From assembly GCF_019655855.1 (NCBI RefSeq), contig NZ_BPFX01000014.1:124001-188000 (forward strand): a DNA stretch of 64,000 nt, in the 5' to 3' direction. This stretch comes from Pseudomonas paralcaligenes (GTDB lineage: Bacteria; Pseudomonadota; Gammaproteobacteria; Pseudomonadales; Pseudomonadaceae). Numbering within the stretch: position 1 is the stretch's first letter; the number at the start of each line of letters is the position of its first letter. The translations under genes were made by a program, and so were the position numbers. Positions 1-11,283 of this stretch are shown piece after piece. The notes under the pieces were generated by a model. That model did not search any database. It was not told where the DNA came from and saw only the letters and a program-made list of their open reading frames with translations.

Positions 1-53
1 TATGACACCCGCCGCCATCGCGCGGCCTGTCATGCATGTGGAGTTCGACGACC

Positions 54-1973
<1,920 letters not shown>

Positions 1974-1991
1974 CTTGTGGCCGCTCATGAG

Positions 1992-2017
1992 AAAGCCCGC
2001 TTCGGCGGGCTTTTTCA
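1992..2017 (+). terminator. Rho-independent terminator of htpG
   Basis: AAAGCCCGC, loop TTCG, GCGGGCTTT, then a run of T, starting 19 bases after the htpG stop codon. A strong textbook hairpin with a tetraloop. Confidence 0.9.
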
Positions 2018-2057
2018 TGGCTATGTACCCGTTACGTGTTGGTGGCGCAATTCTGCT

Positions 2058-2234
2058 CTTGTGGGAGCGGCTGGGCGACATTCCGATCGGCCGCGAAATT
2101 CGCGGATACAAGGTGTGCAACAACTAACTAACGTGGACAGAGCCTTTTTCATGCCCATTCCTGTATGGCTATCGTAGGGTGCGCCGCGCGCACCGCAGTG
2201 CAGGGCCTCGGTGCGCACAGCGCACCCTACACAA
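2058..2234. repeat. REP-like and inverted-repeat intergenic elements
   Basis: This gap of about 425 bases between htpG and the hybrid kinase holds no gene. It contains a Pseudomonas REP-like sequence (GTGGGAGCGGCTGGGCGACA, then a GGCCGCGAAATTCGCGG stem, about 2061-2105). It also holds an imperfect inverted repeat at 2174-2230 with arms GTAGGGTGCGC and GCGCACCCTAC. Elements of this style are frequent in genomes of the P. mendocina/oleovorans neighbourhood, which supports the host assignment by inference only. Confidence 0.6.
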
Positions 2235-2398
2235 GCAGGCGCAGGTCAATCGGGCCCAGGCTTTTCTGCCGTCCGACGTGCAGGGCTGGAGTTCTGTGGA
2301 TGATGGCTATCTAATGGCTGCTAAAGCCGGGCCACTGTCATGCCGATACGCTTCTGCCCGCCTAGAATTTCAGCCGTCGTCCTGTAGTCGCCGCCCGC

Positions 2399-5300
2399 AT
2401 GTCGTATCTGACCAGCCTGTTCCTTCTCGACGCCGATCCCAGCCTGCTCCTGTTCGGCAGCCACAACCCGTGGCTGGTGGTGCTGTCGCTGGCGATCGCC
2501 ACCTTCACCTCCGGCATGGCCCTGCAGGTGGCGGGCATGGCGCGCCTCAGCCGCAACACCCTGCACCGGCAGACGGCGCTGCTCACCGGCTCCCTGGCCC
2601 TGGGCGGCGGGGTCTGGGCGATGCACTTCATCGGCATGCTGGCATTCCAGCTGTGCGCCCCGGTCAGCTACGCGCCAGGGCTGACCCTGCTGTCGCTGCT
2701 GCCCAGCCTCGGCGCCTCCTGGGTCGCCCTGCAGCTGCTGGCCCGGCGCCAGGTGACGCGCCTGCAGCTGATCGGCAGCGGCGTGCTGGTGGGCGCCGGC
2801 ATCGGCGCCATGCACTACAGCGGCATGGCGGCGATGCGCATGGCGCCGCTGCTGCGCTACGACCCCTGGTGGTTCGCCCTGTCCATCCTGGTGGCGGTGG
2901 GCCTGGCGATTCTCGCGCTATGGGTGCGCTTCGGTCTGCGCGGCCGGCTCAGCTCGGGCAAGGCGATCATGGCCAGCGGCCTGGTGATGGGCCTGGCCAT
3001 CAGCGGCATGCACTACACCGGCATGGCCGCGGCGCGCTTCGTCGGCAGCCCCGATCCGGTCGGCGCCGAAGGCGACTTCAGCCTGTTCCTGGCCCTGGCC
3101 ACGGCGTTGATCACCATTTCCCTGACCGTCTTCGTCGCCGGCATCAACGGCCTGCTGCGCTATCGCCAACTGTACCGCCAGATGCAGGCCAGCGAGGAGC
3201 GCCTGCGGGCCATTCTGGAGACGGCGGTGGACGGCGTGGTGACCATCGACGACCAGGGCATCATCGAGAGCATGAACGCCGCCGCCGCACAGCTGTATGG
3301 CTGGGACAAGAGCGAGCTGATCGGCCGGCACATCGACACCGTCATCCCGCAGAGCTACCGGCAGGGCATGGCCAACTACCTGCCGCAGCTGCTCAATGCC
3401 GGCGAGAGCCAGATCATCGGCGGCAGCCGTGAAGTGGAGCTGCTGCGCAAGGACGGCACCGAACTGCCGATCCGCCTGGCCATCGGCCGCGCCCAACTAT
3501 TCGAGCGCACCCTGTTCGTCGGCTTCATCAGCGACATCAGCGAGCGCAAGGCGATGGAGAGGGCACTGCGCGAGAGCGAGCAGCAGTACCGCTCGCTGAT
3601 CGGCAACATCCCCGGCGTGGCCTTCCGCTGCCAGCTGGACGAGAACTGGAGCATGCTGTTCATCAGCGACGCGGTGGAGAAGCTCACCGGCTGGCCGGCC
3701 GAGGATTTCGTCGCCGGCCGGCGTCACTTTACCCAGCTGATCCACCCGGACGACCAGGTGCGCGTCGGCGAGCTGGCCCGCGACGCCCTCGCCGAGGGCC
3801 GCAGCTACCAGGTGGAGTACCGCCTGACCCGCCGCGACGGCAGCGAGGTGTGGGTCTGGGAAAGCGGCAGCGGGGCGGCGGACGAGCAGGGCGCGCCACA
3901 CTGGATCGACGGGGTGATGCTGGACATCACCGAGAGCAAGCTGCGCAACGCCGAGTTCGAGGGCACGGTCAACGCCATCGGCCGCGCGCTGTCGGTGATC
4001 GAGTTCGACCTGGGCGGCCGCGTGCTCAGCGCCAACCGCAACTTCCTCGAACTGACCGGCTACGAGGAAGCGGAAATCATCGGCCAGCACCACCGCATCT
4101 TCTGCGAGCAGCGCTACGTCGACAGCGGCGCCTACGACCAGTTCTGGGCACACCTGGCCCATGGCGAACTGGACAGCGGCGAATACCTCTGCCTCGGCAA
4201 GGGTGGTCGCGAAGTGTGGATACAGGCGTCCTACAACCCGATCTTCGACGCCGATGGCAAACCGTTCAAGGTGATCCAGTTCGCCACCGACCTCAGCCAG
4301 CGTCGCGAGATGGAGGAAGCGCTGCGCATCGCCAAGGAGCGCGCCGAGCTGGCCGCCGCGGCCAAGACCACCTTCCTGGCCAACATGAGCCACGAAATCC
4401 GCACGCCGATGAACGCCATCATCGGCTTCACCGAACTGCTGCTGGACGACGTTCTCAGCGAGCAGCAGCGCCGGCACCTGGGCACGGTGCGCCAGGCCGC
4501 GCGCTCGCTGCTCGGCCTGCTCAACGACATCCTCGACACCGCCAAGCTGGAGCGTGGCGCGGTGGAGCTGGAGCACGTGGACTTCTCCCTGCGCGAGCTG
4601 TGCGGGCAGGTCTGCGACGCCCTGCGCCTGGGCGCCGAAGGCAAGGGGCTGACCCTGAGCCTGGACTATCAGGAGAGCCTGGGTGACTTCTTCAAGGGCG
4701 ACCCGCTGCGCATCCAGCAGGTGCTGACCAACCTGGTGGGCAACGCGGTGAAGTTCACCGAGAGCGGCTGGGTGCGCCTGGAAGTGAGCGGCGAGCCGGG
4801 CAGGGTGCAGCTGTCCGTGCGCGACAGTGGCATCGGCATCGCCGAGGACCGCCTGCAGCACATCTTCGACCCCTTCGCCCAGGCCGACGCCTCCATGAGC
4901 CGGCGCTTCGGCGGCACCGGCCTGGGCACCACCATCGCTCGCCAGCTGACCGAGCTGATGGGTGGCAGCATCCGGGTGGAGAGCCGCGATGGCGCGGGCA
5001 GCGTGTTCCATGTGCAGCTGCCGCTGCAGGTCGGCGAGGCCAGGGCAGGGGAGATCGTCACCACCGTCTGCCAGCTGCCGGAACTGAACATCCTGGCCGC
5101 CGACGACGTGCCGCAGAACATCGAGCTGCTCAGCCTGACGCTGGGCGCCATGGGCCACCGGGTCACCACCGCCGGCGACGGCGAGCAGGCCCTGGCCGCC
5201 TTCGTCGGTGGGCGTTTCGACGTGCTGCTGATGGACGTGCAGATGCCGCGCATGGACGGCCTGGAGGCGACCCGGCGCATCCGTCGCCACGAACAGGCCC

Positions 5301-6064
5301 ACGGCCTGCGGCCGACACCGGTCATCGCCCTGACCGCCAGCGTGCTGGAGCAGGATCGCCGTGCCGCCCGCGAGGCCGGCATGGATGGCTTCGCTTCCAA
5401 GCCGCTGGAGATGGACCGGCTGCTGGCGGAAATCGCCCGGGTGATCGGCCTGGAGCCGACCGCAACCACTCAGGTGCCGGCAACCGAGCCCCAGCAAGAC
5501 CTGGCCATCGACTGGCCACGCGGCATCCAGCTGTGGGGCAGCGAGCAGGCCATGGCGGCGGCGATCCGCCGCTTCCTCGCCGAGCATGCCCATAGCTGCG
5601 CCGAGGTCGAGGGCCTGCTGCGGGATGGGCGGCAGCTCGAAGCCATCGAACTGGTGCACCGTCTGCGCGGCGCCGCCGGCAACCTGGCGCTGTTGCGGGC
5701 CAGCCGCCTGGCCGGTCAACTGGAGCACGCGCTCAAGGGCGCCGTGCCGGCCTCGGTGGAAGAACTGCTGGCCGCGTTGGTGGCGGCGCTCGACGCGTTG
5801 CCGAGCGAGCTGCCGGCGGAGAAGGCCGCGGTGGAAGAGGGCGCCAGGCCCGCCATCGCCGAGGCCGAATTGTCAGCGCTTGTCGGACAGGTCCGGGGCG
5901 CCCTGCGCCACGGGGAGCTGGCCGAGGAAGCATTGCAACGCCTGAGTGCCGCGCTGCCGGCGCGTCAGGCCCATGCCCTGGAAGGCGCCATCAACGACTT
6001 CGATTTCGAGCGCGCCGACGCGCTGCTGGCCGAGCTGCTCGGCCATGGAGGCATGCCGCAATGA
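2399..6064 (+). CDS. MHYT/PAS hybrid sensor histidine kinase with receiver and HPt domains
   Basis: A 1221-residue membrane hybrid kinase. The N-terminus is a multi-pass MHYT sensor, with MHFIGM, MHYSGM and MHYTGM motifs on successive helices around residues 75, 140 and 205; MHYT is proposed to bind metal or diatomic gases. Three PAS domains follow (about 260-375, 400-515, 520-640). Then come HisKA with phospho-acceptor His665 in NMSHEIRTP, HATPase (N box near 775, DSGIGI, GGTGLGT), a receiver domain with Asp946 in LLMDVQMP, and an HPt domain with His1087. The stop overlaps the next gene (ATGA), so kinase and HD-GYP regulator are co-translated partners. The second glycine box reads GTGLGTTI rather than the usual GTGLGLAI. 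Confidence 0.93.
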   Translation: MSYLTSLFLLDADPSLLLFGSHNPWLVVLSLAIATFTSGMALQVAGMARLSRNTLHRQTALLTGSLALGGGVWAMHFIGMLAFQLCAPVSYAPGLTLLSLLPSLGASWVALQLLARRQVTRLQLIGSGVLVGAGIGAMHYSGMAAMRMAPLLRYDPWWFALSILVAVGLAILALWVRFGLRGRLSSGKAIMASGLVMGLAISGMHYTGMAAARFVGSPDPVGAEGDFSLFLALATALITISLTVFVAGINGLLRYRQLYRQMQASEERLRAILETAVDGVVTIDDQGIIESMNAAAAQLYGWDKSELIGRHIDTVIPQSYRQGMANYLPQLLNAGESQIIGGSREVELLRKDGTELPIRLAIGRAQLFERTLFVGFISDISERKAMERALRESEQQYRSLIGNIPGVAFRCQLDENWSMLFISDAVEKLTGWPAEDFVAGRRHFTQLIHPDDQVRVGELARDALAEGRSYQVEYRLTRRDGSEVWVWESGSGAADEQGAPHWIDGVMLDITESKLRNAEFEGTVNAIGRALSVIEFDLGGRVLSANRNFLELTGYEEAEIIGQHHRIFCEQRYVDSGAYDQFWAHLAHGELDSGEYLCLGKGGREVWIQASYNPIFDADGKPFKVIQFATDLSQRREMEEALRIAKERAELAAAAKTTFLANMSHEIRTPMNAIIGFTELLLDDVLSEQQRRHLGTVRQAARSLLGLLNDILDTAKLERGAVELEHVDFSLRELCGQVCDALRLGAEGKGLTLSLDYQESLGDFFKGDPLRIQQVLTNLVGNAVKFTESGWVRLEVSGEPGRVQLSVRDSGIGIAEDRLQHIFDPFAQADASMSRRFGGTGLGTTIARQLTELMGGSIRVESRDGAGSVFHVQLPLQVGEARAGEIVTTVCQLPELNILAADDVPQNIELLSLTLGAMGHRVTTAGDGEQALAAFVGGRFDVLLMDVQMPRMDGLEATRRIRRHEQAHGLRPTPVIALTASVLEQDRRAAREAGMDGFASKPLEMDRLLAEIARVIGLEPTATTQVPATEPQQDLAIDWPRGIQLWGSEQAMAAAIRRFLAEHAHSCAEVEGLLRDGRQLEAIELVHRLRGAAGNLALLRASRLAGQLEHALKGAVPASVEELLAALVAALDALPSELPAEKAAVEEGARPAIAEAELSALVGQVRGALRHGELAEEALQRLSAALPARQAHALEGAINDFDFERADALLAELLGHGGMPQ

Positions 6065-7059
6065 TCAGACCCGCCGATACCCGCCCCAAGCTGTTGCTGG
6101 TGGACGACGAGCCGACCAACCTGCAGGTGCTGCGGCAGATCCTGCAGGACGATTACCGCCTGTTATTCGCCAAGGACGGCGACAAGGCGCTGGAACTCGC
6201 CGAGTGGGAGAACCCGGCGCTGATCCTGCTCGACGTGATGATGCCGGGCATGACCGGCCACGAAGTCTGCGCACGGCTCAAGACGCAGCCGGCCACCTCG
6301 ACCATCCCGGTGATCTTCGTCACCGCCCTGGCCGACGTGGAGGACGAAGCCCGCGGCTTCGAGGTCGGCGCGGTGGACTACATCACCAAGCCCGTCAGCC
6401 CGCCCATCGTCCGCGCCCGGGTGCGGACGCACCTGTCGCTCGTGCGCGCCGAGGAACTGCACGAGACCCGCCTGCAGATCGTCCAGCGCCTGGGCCTGGC
6501 CTCGGAATACAAGGACAACGAGACCGGCCTGCACGTGATCCGCATGAGCCACTACACCTACGTCCTGGCCAAGGCCGCGGGCTACAGCGAGCGCGAGGCG
6601 GACGACCTGCTCAACGCCGCGCCCATGCACGACGTGGGCAAGATCGGAATCCCGGACGCCATCCTGCAGAAGAACGGCAAGCTCGACGACGCCGAGTGGG
6701 CGGTAATGCGCCAGCACGCGCAGATCGGCGCGGAAATCATCGGCGAGCACGATTCGGGGCTGCTGAAGACGGCGCGCATCATCGCGCTGACCCACCATGA
6801 AAAGTGGGACGGCAGCGGCTATCCCAACGGCCTCAAGGGCGAGGAAATTCCCCTGGCCGGGCGTATCGTCGCCATCGCCGACGTGTTCGACGCGCTGACC
6901 AGCGTGCGTCCCTACAAAGCGGCCTGGCCGGTCGAGGAAGCCATCTCGCTGCTGCGCCGCGAGAGCGGCCGCCACTTCGACCCCGAGCTGGTGGAACTCT
7001 TCATCGGCCAGATGCCGGCGATCCTCGAAATCAAGGAACGCTGGGCCGAGAAGGAATAG
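6061..7059 (+). CDS. Two-component response regulator with HD-GYP phosphodiesterase domain
   Basis: A 332-residue RpfG-like regulator. The N-terminal receiver domain carries phospho-acceptor Asp58 in LILLDVMMPG. The C-terminal HD-GYP domain has the HD pair at about 190-191 (HDVGKIGIPD) and GSGYPNGLKG near 254-263, residues associated with cyclic-di-GMP hydrolysis. It starts inside the stop codon of the hybrid kinase, so the kinase HPt domain is the obvious phosphodonor. The pair probably lowers c-di-GMP in response to the MHYT/PAS signal. Host backbone. Confidence 0.93.
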   Translation: MIRPADTRPKLLLVDDEPTNLQVLRQILQDDYRLLFAKDGDKALELAEWENPALILLDVMMPGMTGHEVCARLKTQPATSTIPVIFVTALADVEDEARGFEVGAVDYITKPVSPPIVRARVRTHLSLVRAEELHETRLQIVQRLGLASEYKDNETGLHVIRMSHYTYVLAKAAGYSEREADDLLNAAPMHDVGKIGIPDAILQKNGKLDDAEWAVMRQHAQIGAEIIGEHDSGLLKTARIIALTHHEKWDGSGYPNGLKGEEIPLAGRIVAIADVFDALTSVRPYKAAWPVEEAISLLRRESGRHFDPELVELFIGQMPAILEIKERWAEKE

Positions 7060-7068
7060 AGCCTGTCG

Positions 7069-7372
7069 TCACTCTGCAGGCAGGCGCTTGTTCACTTTCA
7101 TCAGACCGGGATCGTCACCCGGCACGACACGCCATGTCCGAGCCTGCACATCGGCTCCGCGTGCCGTGCGATAGAGCGGCATCTGCAGGACGACCGCATC
7201 CATTCCAACCTCCAGCAGTCGTCCACGAGCGATCACGCCGTCGCTGAATTCCACCAGCAGCTCATCGCCCGAAGACAATCGTGCTTCGCGGGAGGCATCG
7301 AGATCGCGCAGCAGCGCGCCGGGGTACAGGTGGCTGTCGTTGGCCGAGAAACGCCGTGCGAGGAGGTGAAAG
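7069..7372 (-). pseudogene. Small hypothetical gene, 5' end cut by the transposon
   Basis: A GC-rich minus-strand coding frame of about 100 codons runs up to the transposon junction and ends at 7069. The conserved-looking part begins SHFHLLARRFSAND and includes DELLVEFSDGVIARGRLLEVG, a small beta-rich protein I do not recognise. No ATG or GTG start with a ribosome site is found between 7340 and the AT-rich transposon end; the frame simply continues into the element to an ATG at 7533. I infer that the native start lay on the other side of the insertion. It could still be expressed from an uncommon start. Confidence 0.5.
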
Positions 7373-7590
7373 TGGGACTTTGTCGAATGTGGAACTATTT
7401 TAATTTGAAGATTTGATAATAAAAAATCACTCCTTGATTCTGATTTTTTCTTAAAATGACCTTTAATCCATCTCGTTGGCGCTCCAATAGATCGGCCACT
7501 TCCCATCCTCAGCATAACTTTGAAGTTCCACATTTACCTCCGGAAGACAATCTGGAACTCGGCCAGATCTGGAAGGCAATCTGGAACTTT
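7371..7590. repeat. Left-end TnsB binding-site repeats
   Basis: Copies of a 19-22 bp motif (complement of AAGTCCCACATTGCCTTCC) lie at about 7371-7380 (AGTGGGACTT), 7386-7396 (AATGTGGAACT), 7540-7560 (CCGGAAGACAATCTGGAACT) and 7569-7590 (CTGGAAGGCAATCTGGAACT). One copy at 7523-7543 is in the opposite orientation (AAGTTCCACATTTACCTCCG). Multiple spaced sites at each end are typical of Tn7-like elements. The rest of the gap to 7801 is AT-rich and shows no gene; it should hold the tns promoter. Confidence 0.75.
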
Positions 7591-7801
7591 GGGGGATTTG
7601 CTCGCTTAACCCTTGAGCTAGAGCTATCTCCCCGATCTGGCTTCTGTCCCGCCAGGGTCAAAATGGCGCTACCTGTTTAGTTTTTACTCAGGCTAGATAG
7701 CGCATATTGCGATTAGCAACGAAATTTAATTTCAAAAAAATATTACGCGCCCAAAATACTCAACCTTAATTGGTTCATAACCTGATCATAGGGAATGGAT
7801 C

Positions 7802-8422
7802 ATGCAAATACTCGGGCTAGAACCTACGGTAATAAAGAGAAAGAAAGGGCAGAACGAGTATCTGATCTGGAGCGCCAAGGCTGGCGCTGCTCTCACTTTG
7901 TACGAAAAGTCCCACGTCCTCTACCTGCTTCGCCAGGAATTTAATCCCCATGTGACAGCATTGAGCGGAGAGGCCTTCCAAGTGAAGACCGCCTACGGGA
8001 CGGCTGTCATGCCCATTTCTGCGAAGCTTGGCGACCAACTGAAGTTAGCCGTCTTCGACGCTCCTCAGGTGATCGTGCAGCAGGTGGCAGTTCTTTGCGA
8101 ACAAAGGGACTGGGTCTTGGATGTCATTACCACCTCACCACATACGGACTCCAGCCACGAATTCTGGAACTTGCTCGAGATGCAGCAGTGGCTTCTCAGG
8201 TGGGGTGGAAGTGTCCGAGAGAAAGATATTCAAATATTTGCCAAAAGTATGCGCCCAGGTCATGCATTTGCGCTGCAACAGCAATTATCAAGCGAAGATG
8301 CCGTTACTCAGCTAACTATGGTGTATGAGTTGGTGCGGCGAGGGCGACTGCTTCTTCAGGATATTTGTAGCAGGCGAATTTGTCAGGAAAGTATTTTTTT
8401 AGTTCAAGGTGATGCGGCATGA
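7802..8422 (+). CDS. tnsA: TnsA-like transposition protein, nuclease residues apparently lost
   Basis: A 206-residue protein first in the tns operon; its stop overlaps tnsB (ATGA). Its order and several family features match TnsA: KSHVLYLLRQEFNPHV resembles the TnsA helix before the active site, and CEQRDWVLDVITT followed by an NLLEMQQWLL helix resembles the C-terminal W..VTE....N segment. The catalytic residues known from E. coli TnsA (Glu63, Asp114, Lys132) are not recognisable: the usual TPDF/TTDF strand is replaced by AVMPISAKLG. By inference it may be a structural or regulatory TnsA that no longer cuts 5' ends. The TnsA identity rests on position plus weak similarity. Confidence 0.65.
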   Translation: MQILGLEPTVIKRKKGQNEYLIWSAKAGAALTLYEKSHVLYLLRQEFNPHVTALSGEAFQVKTAYGTAVMPISAKLGDQLKLAVFDAPQVIVQQVAVLCEQRDWVLDVITTSPHTDSSHEFWNLLEMQQWLLRWGGSVREKDIQIFAKSMRPGHAFALQQQLSSEDAVTQLTMVYELVRRGRLLLQDICSRRICQESIFLVQGDAA

Positions 8423-10287
8423 CCCAAGCGAGATTTTCGATATCGGCGCTTCGAGACTCCGGCCTCGATATTGATAGTTGGCCAGAGCCAGAGATAGGTG
8501 CGCTGTCGGCTAAAGAAAGGGCGCTAGTCGAAAAAAAGATTGCTGCCGTTAAGTCCTATTTCAAGGATGGTCTTACGCTTTTCGAAATCAAAGCTAAGTA
8601 CGGCATCACTAAAAGCACCTTGTACAGATTGATTGAGCGAGGTCAACGAATCGTCGATGGCCAACCTCTCGGATTTTTGGGGGCCATGCCCTACGTTAGA
8701 ACTAACCCCCGCAAGGATTTGGGACAGAAACTGACTGATAACGACGCAGACAACAAAAGCGGTATCTTTTGTCGACTGCTAAACACATATCCATCGTTGA
8801 ACGACACTCTCTCTGGCTTGGTAGATATTTACAGAAAGAAACAAAAAAGAATTTCGGATATTCATCAGGTGTTTTTAGACGCCTGTCGAGGCCAGGGCAT
8901 TGCGGATAAGGACTACCCCTTTAGTGAAGCCGACTTCGCTAGGCGGACATTCGAAACGCATCTCAAAGCTAAATATAGGCAACACCAGGCAGAAACTGAA
9001 CTTGAGAATGCGAGAAGGGTTTCTGAAAAAATTGAGCCAACCGAGGCGCTTGATGAAGTAGAAGTAGACGGGCATCAAATGGATCTTCGTTTGGTTATTG
9101 AAGAATACGACCTCTATGGAGAGCCGGTTAGATATGAGATTCTTCGTGTGTGGCTCATTCTGGTTATTGATGTTTTCACTAGGTGCGTATTGGGATATAG
9201 CATCGCTCTCGGGAGAAACTACGACCAGCAGGATGTCCTCTCAGCTATCTTCAATGCCTTAGCACCTCACGCTAGACCAAAAGCAGTTATCAAGAATGCA
9301 CCGTACGAGCAAAGTGGTGGGTTTCCCTCTGAGCGCGGGGAAGAATTCGCATGGGCCACGTGGCGGTGTATCAAGCTGGACAATGCACTTTCGCACAAAG
9401 CAATTCGGGTAAAGGAAATACTTGATAAGAAGGTGGGGTGCCTAGTCGATTATGGTCCGCCTCACCAGCCAAACGCTCGCAGCATAGTTGAGCGATTCTT
9501 TAGGTTCATAACAGATAACTTTTCACATCGAGTGATTGGAACTACTGGTTCAAGTGCTAAAGATCCGGTTAGAGAGGCGCTTTCGCCATCATCCGATTCT
9601 GGGCTTTCCTTATTAATGACATTGGACGAGCTCCGACACGCTATCGATATCGTGCTATCAGATTACAACGGCCGTCCTCATTCGGGGGTGTTTGGAAATA
9701 CTCCTTTGGAGCTTTTTACCTCTCGGCTCGCTAAGCGATCGCTCTTGATCGGAAGGCTCAAGCCTGAAGATCGTAACGAATACGACTTCATGAAAAAAGT
9801 CCAGATAACAACGGTTCGGTCTTCAAGTAAGGAGACAGGAGCGTATATCAATTTTGCTAACGTAAAGTACAAAGACCCCCTGATTTTGAGAAGTGACCTG
9901 GCCGGTCGAAAAATTCAGATCACGTATGATGTTAGGGACGTGTCCCATGTCCGCGCATATACGATGGATGGCAAATTTATTGGTGCGCTTAAAGCGAGCG
10001 GACCATGGGGTAGGGAGCAACACTCTCTGCTGCTCCGACAGACATTGTTTAAGGCTTTTCGAGATCGAACCATAAGATTCAAGGTTGGGCAAAGTCTATT
10101 GGACGCTTGCAACGAACTACGTAATCGGGCCGGAAAGAGTCTCACGACGAATACCGCTCATTATGAAATGACTCAATCGCTTAAGCCTCAGCAAAAAAAC
10201 GGCCCTAATAAATCAGCGCCGGCGGACATTAAGCCTCTTGTTAAAGAGACTGTGGCCATGCCTTTAACCAAAGTCTTTGTTTCCTAG
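8419..10287 (+). CDS. tnsB: DDE transposase TnsB/TniA family
   Basis: A 622-residue integrase-fold transposase. An HTH segment lies near residues 45-75 (LTLFEIKAKYGITKSTLYRL). The catalytic core reads Asp217 in EVDGHQMD, Asp321 in KLDNALSH and Glu358 in ARSIVERFF, a D,D(36)E spacing. The beta-barrel and Mu-C type C-terminus follow, including YNGRPHSGV and the NFANVKYKDP region. It binds the end repeats and performs 3'-end cleavage and strand transfer. Its start overlaps the stop of the TnsA-like gene, and the tail should contact the TnsC ATPase encoded next. Confidence 0.92.
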   Translation: MTQARFSISALRDSGLDIDSWPEPEIGALSAKERALVEKKIAAVKSYFKDGLTLFEIKAKYGITKSTLYRLIERGQRIVDGQPLGFLGAMPYVRTNPRKDLGQKLTDNDADNKSGIFCRLLNTYPSLNDTLSGLVDIYRKKQKRISDIHQVFLDACRGQGIADKDYPFSEADFARRTFETHLKAKYRQHQAETELENARRVSEKIEPTEALDEVEVDGHQMDLRLVIEEYDLYGEPVRYEILRVWLILVIDVFTRCVLGYSIALGRNYDQQDVLSAIFNALAPHARPKAVIKNAPYEQSGGFPSERGEEFAWATWRCIKLDNALSHKAIRVKEILDKKVGCLVDYGPPHQPNARSIVERFFRFITDNFSHRVIGTTGSSAKDPVREALSPSSDSGLSLLMTLDELRHAIDIVLSDYNGRPHSGVFGNTPLELFTSRLAKRSLLIGRLKPEDRNEYDFMKKVQITTVRSSSKETGAYINFANVKYKDPLILRSDLAGRKIQITYDVRDVSHVRAYTMDGKFIGALKASGPWGREQHSLLLRQTLFKAFRDRTIRFKVGQSLLDACNELRNRAGKSLTTNTAHYEMTQSLKPQQKNGPNKSAPADIKPLVKETVAMPLTKVFVS

Positions 10288-10296
10288 GGGGTATTA

Positions 10297-11283
10297 ATGA
10301 ACATCACTGATTTGCCTCCTGCAGAAATTGATATGGACGATCACCCAATCAACACTGAGCGCTATTTAATACCCACTCAGCCTATCGGCAGGCTCATGAC
10401 GATATTGGAGAAAATCGTACGCCGCCGAACTTCTGGATTGCTCATACATGGCCGACCTCGCTATGGTAAATCGAAGGCAATCAAGTATTGCTCGAATGCA
10501 ATAAAGGATATATTTCCTGGCCTTCCTGTGTATATATTTAGTGCGCCCGAAAAAATGACCGCTTCTGAAGATGCTTTTTATACGCAGCTGTTACAAGCGT
10601 TAGGCCATAAGCAGTTGGGCGGAAAACCGCATGAGAAACGCCAACGTATACTGAATCTTATCTATGAGCGCGCGTGCCGGTACAAAAGGCGGATGTTCCT
10701 TCTTTTCATTGATGAGGCTCAAAAATTTTTCGACAAGCACTTTGAGTGGCTCAGAGACATCTATGATAATTTAGAGTTGCATTTTGAGGTGCGACTGGTT
10801 GTGGTTCTTGTCGGTCAGCCAGAGCTCGTCATTGTAAAAGAGCAATTTCTTAGCGCACACAAGCAGTCGATTATTGCGCGCTTCATGATTCAAGACATGG
10901 AGTTCAAAGGGCTAAGCTCAGCTCAAGAGGTTGCAGAGTGTCTAGGTTGCTATGACGCAGCGGTGTACCCAGCGGACACGGATTGGACATTCACCAGGAT
11001 ATTTTTCCCAAAAGCATTCGGCAATGGTTTTAGGCTGGCTAAGTATGGCGAGCAGTTTTGGCGCATTTTTGGTTTGCACCATAACGAGCACGGTCAGATT
11101 AGTGATCTCAGCATTCCAATGAAATTTTTTACAAAGACTGTCGAGATATTATTCACCGAGTACAAACACCTAGACGATGCAGAGTTGATGCTAACGGATG
11201 AGCTTATCAATGAGGTGATTTCAGAGACCTGGTATTACGTCTATCAGAAAGATGTGCGCCAGATGGACTATTTGGATAACTGA
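10297..11283 (+). CDS. tnsC: AAA+ ATPase TnsC/TniB family, target selection regulator
   Basis: A 328-residue ATPase. Walker A at about 52-59 is GRPRYGKS, and Walker B at about 134-140 is MFLLFIDEAQ. A sensor-like segment (VVLVGQPEL) follows, as in TnsC and TniB. In Tn7-like systems TnsC filaments link the TniQ/TnsD target-binding protein to the transposase. An AGGGGG ribosome site lies close before the ATG. The stop overlaps the tniQ start (TGATG), giving a tightly coupled operon. Confidence 0.9.
   Translation: MNITDLPPAEIDMDDHPINTERYLIPTQPIGRLMTILEKIVRRRTSGLLIHGRPRYGKSKAIKYCSNAIKDIFPGLPVYIFSAPEKMTASEDAFYTQLLQALGHKQLGGKPHEKRQRILNLIYERACRYKRRMFLLFIDEAQKFFDKHFEWLRDIYDNLELHFEVRLVVVLVGQPELVIVKEQFLSAHKQSIIARFMIQDMEFKGLSSAQEVAECLGCYDAAVYPADTDWTFTRIFFPKAFGNGFRLAKYGEQFWRIFGLHHNEHGQISDLSIPMKFFTKTVEILFTEYKHLDDAELMLTDELINEVISETWYYVYQKDVRQMDYLDN

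Noticed and set aside
3497..5728. 743-codon open frame antisense to the hybrid kinase
   Set aside because: Composition is Gln/His/Leu/Ala-rich, typical of antisense shadows in GC-rich genes; the sense strand shows complete domain motifs.
7456..7680. 74-codon frame in the left transposon end
   Set aside because: Runs across TnsB-type repeats; such end sequences commonly contain spurious frames.
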